From CBDCHC01 sp965217075 (GTDB lineage Bacteria; Pseudomonadota; Gammaproteobacteria; PS1; Pseudothioglobaceae): a DNA stretch of 21,334 nt. Each line of letters opens with the position of its first letter. Position 1 is the stretch's first letter. This document shows, in pieces, positions 15,984 through 21,334 of this stretch. Under the pieces are notes generated by a model. The model was given only the letters and a program-made list of their open reading frames with translations. It was not told the origin of the DNA and did no database searches. The DNA lies in the NCBI GenBank assembly GCA_965217075.1, contig CBDCHC010000003.1:1-21334 (forward strand). Reading direction: 5' to 3'. The position numbers were made by a program, and so were the translations under genes.

Positions 15984-17350
15984 ATATCTTTAATTTCTAT
16001 ATTATTTAAAGTTAACCATTCTTTAAATTGTTGTTTTATGTTATTAAAACTTGCTTTATCTAGGCCTTCAAAACGCAATACTAAAGACGGTGTAGTATTT
16101 GAGGCCCGAATAAGACCCCAGCAATCATCGTAATCTACTCTAATACCGTCAATTAATGTTATTTTAGCATTAGTAAAGTTTATATTTTTCTTTAATTTAT
16201 CAATAATAATAAATTGCTCACCTGGTTTTTTTAAATTAATAACTATCTCAGATGTGCTAAATTTATTAACTAATGGAGCAAATATTTCTGCGCTTGTTTT
16301 ATTATTATTATTTAAGATTTTTAAAAGTCTGGCTCCAGCATACATAGCATCATCAAAACCATACCAATTATCGTTAAAAAATATATGACCACTCATTTCT
16401 CCACCTAATACAGCATTTTCTTGTTTAATTTTTGCTTTAATAAATGAATGACCAGTACGCGACATAATAGCTTTGCCGTTATATTGTTTAATATATTTTG
16501 TTAAATTTGATGAACATTTAACATCAAAAATAATCTTAGCATTTTTATGTCTGCTTAAAATATCTTTACTAAATAACATCATTTGTACGTCGGGATATAT
16601 TATATTACCATTACAATCTATAACCCCCAATCTATCACCATCACCATCAAAAGCAAAACCTATATCGGCCTTAACTTCTTTAACTTTTTTTATAATATCA
16701 AATAAATTAGATTTTTTAGATGGATCTGGGTGGTGATTGGGAAAGCTCCCGTCAACATTGCAAAATAATTCAATTACTTCTAATCCCATTGCTCTATATA
16801 TTTTAGGTGCAATTATTCCAGCAACACCATTACCACAATCAACTACAATTTTAAGTTTATTTTTAAGCTTAATATTTTTTACAATAGCTAATAAGTATTC
16901 ATCTATAATATTTGCTTTAGTAACAACACCAGCACCAGTTGCAAAACTAGCATTAGTTATTATATTAAATAAATTATTAATTTCTTTAGCTGTTAATGTA
17001 TTATCAGCAATTATAATTTTAAAGCCATTATAAGATGGTGGATTATGAGAGCCTGTTATCATTACAGCACTTGTAGCGCTGGTAGTTTTAGTGGCGTAAT
17101 AAAGAGTAGGGGTTGCTACCATGCCAATATTTATCACATAACAACCAGTGCTAATTAAACCTTTAATTAAACTATCTGCTAGAGTAGGAGAGGAAATTCT
17201 ACCATCGTAACCAACTACTATATTACGTTCATTACAAGATATAGAAAAAGTTCCAATAGATTTGCCAATTAATTCTACATTTTCTGCTGTTAAATCCTTA
17301 GTTACTATTCCTCTAATATCATAGGCTTTAAATATATCTTTATTTATCAT
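15977..17350 (-). CDS. algC: Phosphomannomutase/phosphoglucomutase (AlgC type)
   Basis: This alpha-D-phosphohexomutase interconverts mannose- or glucose-6-phosphate and the 1-phosphates that feed lipopolysaccharide and exopolysaccharide precursors. The 457-residue protein (Pseudomonas AlgC core ~460) opens with IFKAYDIRGIV. It has the catalytic phosphoserine S101 in TGSHNPPSYNGFK, the metal loop DGDGDR at 235-240, the sugar loop GGEMSGH at 316-322 and the phosphate loop RASNTTP at 415-421. GEMSGH fits a dual-specificity PMM/PGM; GlmM would have a different sugar loop. It overlaps purD by 11 bp and the DUF502 gene by 7 bp. Confidence 0.92.
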   Translation of the reverse strand: MINKDIFKAYDIRGIVTKDLTAENVELIGKSIGTFSISCNERNIVVGYDGRISSPTLADSLIKGLISTGCYVINIGMVATPTLYYATKTTSATSAVMITGSHNPPSYNGFKIIIADNTLTAKEINNLFNIITNASFATGAGVVTKANIIDEYLLAIVKNIKLKNKLKIVVDCGNGVAGIIAPKIYRAMGLEVIELFCNVDGSFPNHHPDPSKKSNLFDIIKKVKEVKADIGFAFDGDGDRLGVIDCNGNIIYPDVQMMLFSKDILSRHKNAKIIFDVKCSSNLTKYIKQYNGKAIMSRTGHSFIKAKIKQENAVLGGEMSGHIFFNDNWYGFDDAMYAGARLLKILNNNNKTSAEIFAPLVNKFSTSEIVINLKKPGEQFIIIDKLKKNINFTNAKITLIDGIRVDYDDCWGLIRASNTTPSLVLRFEGLDKASFNNIKQQFKEWLTLNNIEIKDIW

Positions 17351-18683
17351 TTATCAAGATAGTTATTTTATTAAGATTTTCTACAGTAGCAATGTCTTTT
17401 CTGTATTCTAAAGTGCTTGTTATATAATTATCAATAGCTTTATCAATCATAGTGGTTGCTATAGAAATATTATCTGCTATAGCAACTAATGCAACTACTC
17501 TTGAACTTTTTATAGTTTGATAAACATTATCAGAAATTTTAGTGCAAGCTGCATATAAAATATTTACACCACTTTTTATTATTTTATTCTCATCTACAAT
17601 GAATTTTATAACATCTTTACTACTATCTGGATAATCTTTAGCTACTAAATATTTAATAACACTAACTTTGTTAGTAAAAATAACATTATTTTTACTAATA
17701 TTTTTATGCCACATACTTTTAATTACCTTACTAAGAGGAGTCTGCAGTACGCTTAAAATATTCAGCGCTTCTGGATCGCCAAAACGAGCATTAAATTCCA
17801 TAAAACGAATGCCATTTTTAGTTTTAAAAAAACCGCCATTTAATATGCCGTTAAAAAATAAATTCTTAGCAGACATATCATCAACAATTCTTTGCATAAT
17901 ATATTTACAGTCAGATAAATCTTTATCAGTCATAAATGGTAATTTTTTTGTATTATTACTCCAACAACCCATGCCTCCTGTTCCAGGACCTGTATCATTT
18001 TCAAATCTAAACGGGTAATCATAAGTGGCAGGAGCGTTAACAATATGTTTGCCATCAGTAAAACCCATAATAGTAAATTCTATACCTATTATTTTTTCTA
18101 CTAATAATACTTTTTCACGAGGTGATTTTTTTAATAATTCCAAGGCATAAGCAATGCAATTGTCATAATCAGGTAAATGCTCTGGCATTACCTTTACTCC
18201 TTTGCCACCAGTTAACCCCTGCGGTTTTACTACCATAGATATTTTTTTTTCTTTAAAAATATTAACTGCATTTTTTATTTCAGCCAAGTCTGATACTATT
18301 ATATAAAATGGGGTAAACTCTGGACACACAGCATACATAGTTTCAATAGAATAAATTTTATCCCATTCTATTTTAGTTGCCGCCTTAGTGCCACCTACGG
18401 CTTTAATATTATGTTTTAACAAATCATCAATAACACCATTTGCCAGAGGATCATCGGCGCTAATAAACACATAATCAATTTTATGTTTTATAGCAAAATC
18501 TTTTATGGTTTCAGCACAATTAGTATTAGCAATTAAATATTTACCATTAGATTTTTTTACACAAGTTATAATAGTTGGATTAGCGTGAGTCATTATTGCA
18601 TATAAAATACTATCTATAGCTAAATTAGCAGCAAAAGATGCTTCTCTGCCACCACTGCCAATAATTAAAAATTTTTCTTTCAT
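17340..18683 (-). CDS. purD: Phosphoribosylamine--glycine ligase PurD, archaeal/CPR-like type
   Basis: PurD is the ATP-grasp enzyme for step two of purine synthesis, joining phosphoribosylamine and glycine. The 447-residue protein has the N-terminal GSGGRE loop (residues 9-14), the ATP-grasp strand VVKPQGLTGGKGVKV (151-165), TGPGTGGMG (231-239) and the metal-binding FMEFNARFGDPEA. Two features are unlike ordinary gammaproteobacterial PurD. The grasp strand reads KPxGLTGGKGVKV rather than KADGLAAGKGV, and WSNNTKKLPFMT replaces the AYSPAP region; both are forms I associate with archaeal and CPR enzymes. The usual GGREHA is GGREAS, with no His. The gene is first in the twelve-gene minus-strand series and is divergent from bioA. 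Confidence 0.88.
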   Translation of the reverse strand: MKEKFLIIGSGGREASFAANLAIDSILYAIMTHANPTIITCVKKSNGKYLIANTNCAETIKDFAIKHKIDYVFISADDPLANGVIDDLLKHNIKAVGGTKAATKIEWDKIYSIETMYAVCPEFTPFYIIVSDLAEIKNAVNIFKEKKISMVVKPQGLTGGKGVKVMPEHLPDYDNCIAYALELLKKSPREKVLLVEKIIGIEFTIMGFTDGKHIVNAPATYDYPFRFENDTGPGTGGMGCWSNNTKKLPFMTDKDLSDCKYIMQRIVDDMSAKNLFFNGILNGGFFKTKNGIRFMEFNARFGDPEALNILSVLQTPLSKVIKSMWHKNISKNNVIFTNKVSVIKYLVAKDYPDSSKDVIKFIVDENKIIKSGVNILYAACTKISDNVYQTIKSSRVVALVAIADNISIATTMIDKAIDNYITSTLEYRKDIATVENLNKITILINDK

Positions 18684-18704
18684 AATTAATAATAATGCAT
18701 AAAA

Positions 18705-18733
18705 TTGCTAATTTTAAACACTAAAATTATCAT
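18705..18733 (+). promoter_or_regulatory. Candidate sigma-70 promoter for bioA
   Basis: TTGCTA (18705-18710), a 17-bp spacer and TATCAT (18728-18733) would start transcription near 18740, about 22 bases before the bioA ATG. The predicted leader length matches that of the nadK candidate. No BirA operator-like palindrome was recognised in the 78-bp gap. Confidence 0.45.
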
Positions 18734-18740
18734 TTGTAGT
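18711..18740 (-). promoter_or_regulatory. Weak candidate promoter for the purD series
   Basis: On the minus strand ACTACA (18740-18735), an 18-bp spacer and TAAAAT (18716-18711) point toward purD and overlap the bioA candidate. The -35 match is poor. Some promoter must lie in or near this 78-bp gap because it is the only sizeable non-coding space ahead of twelve minus-strand genes. No PurR-type operator was seen. Confidence 0.2.
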
Positions 18741-18761
18741 TAATCAGTAAAAATATATAAT

Positions 18762-19982
18762 ATGAATAATTTTGATAATAAACATTTATGGCACCCATAT
18801 GATAAAGTGCCAAGTAAAATACCAAGTTATAAGCTAAATTCTGCTAGTGGAGTTTATTTAAATTTAGATGGAAATAAAGTAATAGATGGTATGAGCTCTT
18901 GGTGGAGCGTTATTCATGGTTACAACCATCCTGTATTAAATTTAGCATTAAAATCACAAGTTGATAATTTTTCACATATAATGTTTGGTGGTATAACCCA
19001 TCAAAGTGCTATAGATTTAGCTAAAAAACTGCTACTTTTATTACCACAATTTGAGAAAATATTTTTTTCTGATTCTGGTTCTGTCGCTATTGAAGTGGCA
19101 ATGAAAATGGCATTACAATATTGGTTTAATAAAGGAGAAAAAAGAACTAAATTTATCACTATATATGGCGGTTACCATGGTGATACTTTTGGCGCTATGA
19201 GTATTTGTGACCCAATTAATGGCATGCATCATATGTTTAAAAATTTTATAGCTGAAAATATTTTTGTTAAACAACCAAATTTAAATAATACTGATGAAGC
19301 GATCGCTGATTTAAAAATCAAATTACAAAAGCAACATAAAAATATTGCTGCGATGGTGTTAGAGCCTATAGTACAAGGAGCTGGAGGAATAAATTTTTAT
19401 TCTCCGTTATATTTAAAAGCTGTGCGTGAGCTGTGTGATCAATTTAATATATTACTAATTATTGATGAGATAGCAACTGGTTTTGGTAGGACTGGTAAAT
19501 TATTTGCTAGCAATTATGCTAATATTAATGCTGATATTATGTGTATTGGCAAAGCATTAACAGGCGGTTATTTATCGCTAGCAGCAACTATAGTAAACGC
19601 ACAAATAGCTAGTGGTGTTGGCACTTTAATGCATGGACCAACATTTATGGCAAATCCATTGGCCACTAAGGTAGCAAGTGCCAGCATTGATTTATTACTA
19701 GCAAATGACTATCAAAAAAATATTAAGCGTATTGAGAACATACTCAATGAAGAATTATTGACTTTAAGTGGTAAAAAAAATATTAAAGATATACGTATTT
19801 TAGGTGCAATTGGAGTAATTGAATTTAATTCTAAAATAGCTATAAATACAATGCAAAAAACATTAATAAAGCAAGGTGTATGGTTAAGGCCGTATAATAA
19901 TTTACTTTATACTATGCCACCTTATATAGTTAGCGATAAAGAATTAAAAATAATTACTAGTGCAATGTTAAATGTTAGTTAG
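18762..19982 (+). CDS. bioA: Adenosylmethionine-8-amino-7-oxononanoate aminotransferase BioA
   Basis: BioA is a PLP enzyme that transfers the amino group of S-adenosylmethionine to KAPA, giving DAPA in biotin synthesis. The 406-residue protein (E. coli 429) closely tracks the E. coli enzyme. It has HLWHPY (8-13), DGMSSWWSVIHGYNHP (42-57), FGGITHQ, DSGSVAIEVAMKMALQYW, GGYHGDTFGAMS, EPIVQGAGG and DEIATGFGRTG. The PLP lysine is K264 in CIGKALTGGY, followed by HGPTFMANPLA. The HLWHPY and SSWW motifs separate it from ornithine/GABA aminotransferases. No bioB, bioF, bioC or bioD is nearby. Its stop overlaps the stop of the dnaX tau reading frame on the other strand by 2 bp. Confidence 0.96.
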   Translation: MNNFDNKHLWHPYDKVPSKIPSYKLNSASGVYLNLDGNKVIDGMSSWWSVIHGYNHPVLNLALKSQVDNFSHIMFGGITHQSAIDLAKKLLLLLPQFEKIFFSDSGSVAIEVAMKMALQYWFNKGEKRTKFITIYGGYHGDTFGAMSICDPINGMHHMFKNFIAENIFVKQPNLNNTDEAIADLKIKLQKQHKNIAAMVLEPIVQGAGGINFYSPLYLKAVRELCDQFNILLIIDEIATGFGRTGKLFASNYANINADIMCIGKALTGGYLSLAATIVNAQIASGVGTLMHGPTFMANPLATKVASASIDLLLANDYQKNIKRIENILNEELLTLSGKKNIKDIRILGAIGVIEFNSKIAINTMQKTLIKQGVWLRPYNNLLYTMPPYIVSDKELKIITSAMLNVS

Positions 19983-20383
19983 TTATTTTTTTTAATAAAT
20001 TTAGAATTAAATTTAACATTAAAAACTTCTTGTAATTTTAATACTCCACTATCTTTATTAAATTGTTTTATTAGTTTCATATGCTCTTTTGTATCAAGTA
20101 TTTTTTGTTTTTGCGATAATGTATTAATATTAATTTTATCTACATTTATTATAATATTATCAAATTTAGAACTAAGCGCCTTATCAATAGCAACCTTAAT
20201 ATTAGTAGTTAATAAATTTTTTTGTTTTTCATCTAAGATTAAAGTTAATATATTATTTTGATAATTCTCAAAAATACAATTATTTAAAACAGCACTAATA
20301 GCAGGATTTAATTTAAGATTTAAAATTAAATTTTCAAACTCATCTTGATTATTAATATTTATTGTTTTATTTAGAGTTTTTTT
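19979..20383 (-). CDS. dnaX: dnaX 3' part: tau-specific C-terminal domain in the -1 frame
   Basis: This frame is open from just inside the A9 run to a TAA at 19979-19981 and has no start codon near its beginning; the first ATG is at 20080. It therefore cannot easily be a separate gene. Joined after the A run it adds 132 residues (TLNKTININN onward). The sequence has the pattern of the E. coli tau C-terminal domain that contacts the polymerase alpha subunit: a LILNLKLNPAISAVLNN helix, a beta strand LTLILDEKQKNLL, IKVAIDKAL, and the closing NKDSGVLKLQEVFNVKF, comparable with the NNIQTLRRFFDAEL end of tau. The proline-rich domain IV is practically absent. The stop overlaps the bioA stop on the opposite strand. 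If translated, full tau would be about 490 residues. Confidence 0.8.
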   Translation of the reverse strand, partial: KKTLNKTININNQDEFENLILNLKLNPAISAVLNNCIFENYQNNILTLILDEKQKNLLTTNIKVAIDKALSSKFDNIIINVDKININTLSQKQKILDTKEHMKLIKQFNKDSGVLKLQEVFNVKFNSKFIKKNN

Positions 20384-21333
20384 TTAATAAAATCAAAACT
20401 AATAACTCTTAACAATGTCATTTTTACTCCAATTTCATCATTAGGCGCAAATTGTAAATCTTTCAAGCCATTTAAAATTATTTGATAATAAATTTGTATC
20501 TCCTTATTATCTATTAGCTTACTTAATTTTTTTATATTATCATTACCAATATTGCTTAGTTTGTAATTTGCTATATCATGTAAAATAGAAGCTATATTGT
20601 TTAATATTTTTGCTAAATTTATTCCATTTTGTGCATTTTTATCAATAAGTTTTATAACTAATTTAGCATCTTTAACAAATATAGCGTCAATAATTTCAAA
20701 AATATTATCTTTAGCAACTACCCCTAACATTTTATTGATAATTTCAAGATTAACATTATTATTACTAAAAGATATGCTTTGATCTAATAAGCTTAAACTA
20801 TCACGCATAGAGCCATTTGCAAATTCTGCAATTCTTAATAAAGCTTCCTCTGTAAATTTTATCTTTTCAGTTTGCATTATTTGCTTAAGTTGTTCTAATA
20901 TTTCATTAACAGTTATTTTTTGTAAATTAAATTGTAAACACCTTGATAAAATAGTTATGGGTAATTTTTGTGGATTAGTTGTAGCAAAAATAAATTTTAT
21001 ATGCTTAGGTGGTTCTTCTAATGTTTTAAGCATGGCATTAAAGCTACTAATAGATAACATATGCACTTCATCAATAATGTAAATTTTAAAACGACTTTTA
21101 TTAGGGCTATACTTAGCATCTTCTAATAAATCACGCATTTTATCAACTTGAGTATTAGATGCAGCATCGAGCTCAATTACATCAATTGATTGAGATTTAT
21201 CAATTGATAAACAACTAGAACATTTCCCGCATGGTTTAGCACTAATGCCTTGCTCACAATTAAGAGATTTAGCTAAAATACGAGCGATAGTGGTTTTGCC
21301 TATACCGTGAATACCAGTAAATAAAAACCCATG
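20371..21333 (-). CDS. dnaX: DNA polymerase III clamp-loader subunit DnaX, zero-frame (gamma-like) product, 5' partial
   Basis: DnaX forms the motor of the DNA polymerase III clamp loader. The frame is open to the right edge; about 38 N-terminal residues are missing by comparison with E. coli. The 320 visible residues contain Walker A (GIHGIGKTT) and the four-cysteine zinc module (NCEQG...CGKCSSC). They also contain Walker B/DEAD-like IIDEVHML, sensor 1 FATTNPQKLP, SRC in TILSRCLQF, and sensor 2 GSMRDSLSLLDQ, then the domain III helices ending in MTLLRVISFDF. The ATG at 21138 is internal. After a run of nine A (20385-20377) the frame reads CTC TAA, giving a product equivalent to domains I-III, i.e. 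gamma. The tau C-terminus follows in the -1 frame. Confidence 0.95.
   Translation of the reverse strand, partial: HGFLFTGIHGIGKTTIARILAKSLNCEQGISAKPCGKCSSCLSIDKSQSIDVIELDAASNTQVDKMRDLLEDAKYSPNKSRFKIYIIDEVHMLSISSFNAMLKTLEEPPKHIKFIFATTNPQKLPITILSRCLQFNLQKITVNEILEQLKQIMQTEKIKFTEEALLRIAEFANGSMRDSLSLLDQSISFSNNNVNLEIINKMLGVVAKDNIFEIIDAIFVKDAKLVIKLIDKNAQNGINLAKILNNIASILHDIANYKLSNIGNDNIKKLSKLIDNKEIQIYYQIILNGLKDLQFAPNDEIGVKMTLLRVISFDFIKKKL
20377..20385 (-). promoter_or_regulatory. A9 slippery run in dnaX (recoding or transcriptional slippage site)
   Basis: The zero-frame codons ATT AAA AAA AAA CTC TAA contain nine consecutive A. A shift of -1 on the ribosome, or one extra A (or two fewer) in the mRNA, joins this frame to the 132-codon downstream frame. 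Ribosomal slippage on A AAA AAA and RNA-polymerase slippage on A9 (as in Thermus dnaX) both fit. I see no strong downstream hairpin and no well-placed upstream Shine-Dalgarno, which slightly favours polymerase slippage. Confidence 0.6.
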
Positions 21334-21334
21334 A

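Noticed and set aside
18734..18761. TTGTAG-16-TATAAT promoter directly before bioA
   Set aside because: Despite a perfect -10 it would start transcription inside bioA, and homology to E. coli BioA supports translation from the ATG at 18762. It is probably chance in AT-rich DNA.
18684..18761. A tRNA in the 78-bp purD/bioA gap
   Set aside because: The length would allow one, but there is no GTTCGA-like T-loop and no acceptor-stem pairing.
20340..20376. Stimulatory hairpin downstream of the dnaX A9 run
   Set aside because: The sequence after the run is nearly pure A/T with no stable stem, so a classic E. coli-like stimulator is not supported.
21136..21138. ATG as the dnaX start
   Set aside because: Walker A and the zinc-binding cysteines are encoded upstream in the same frame up to the window edge.

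Overview
The window is a dense stretch of chromosome from a very AT-rich bacterium (hand-sampled lines give roughly a quarter G+C). Gene content and order point to the Gammaproteobacteria. The divergent grpE / nadK-recN arrangement is that of E. coli. pabC-mltG are coupled as in E. coli. purF-metZ sit behind cvpA and folC as in Pseudomonas, and an EpmA-type lysyl-tRNA synthetase paralogue is present. The lineage cannot be named from the sequence alone. TGA is used as a stop (purF, the UbiM-like gene, the DUF502 gene), so the code is standard. No tRNA, rRNA, CRISPR array, insertion sequence or phage gene was seen.

Layout. Positions 3-1724 (+) hold the 3' end of a large secreted surface protein: BspA-like (DUF285) repeats, then RTX-like glycine/aspartate repeats, then a type I secretion C-terminal target domain. 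epmA (+) follows and converges on grpE (-). Divergent from grpE runs the plus-strand series nadK-recN-pabC-mltG. From 18683 down to 7243 a single minus-strand run of twelve genes reads purD, pgm/algC, DUF502, mogA, tatD, folC, ubiM-like, pdxH, cvpA, purF, metZ and a small NIF3-like gene, mostly overlapping or nearly touching. bioA (+) diverges from purD and converges on dnaX (-), which enters from the right edge.

Working together. The cluster joins purine synthesis steps 1 and 2 (PurF, PurD), folate (PabC, FolC), PLP supply (PdxH) with PLP-dependent enzymes (MetZ, BioA, PabC), ubiquinone hydroxylation, molybdenum cofactor, biotin, envelope assembly (MltG, phosphomannomutase) and DNA maintenance (RecN, DnaX). 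The cell therefore keeps broad biosynthesis despite extreme compaction: about 250 of 21334 bases lie outside genes, counting the reconstructed 5' end of the surface protein and the reconstructed dnaX 3' part. All three convergent gene pairs meet within -3 to +4 bp.

Most notable point: dnaX is split at a run of nine A. The in-frame product stops one codon after the run (a gamma-like protein), while the -1 frame stays open for 132 more codons that look like the tau C-terminal domain. This fits slippage-dependent production of two clamp-loader subunits, of the kind known from Thermus, although a homopolymer sequencing error must be excluded. Second, purD carries archaeal/CPR-style ATP-grasp signatures, which suggests transfer.
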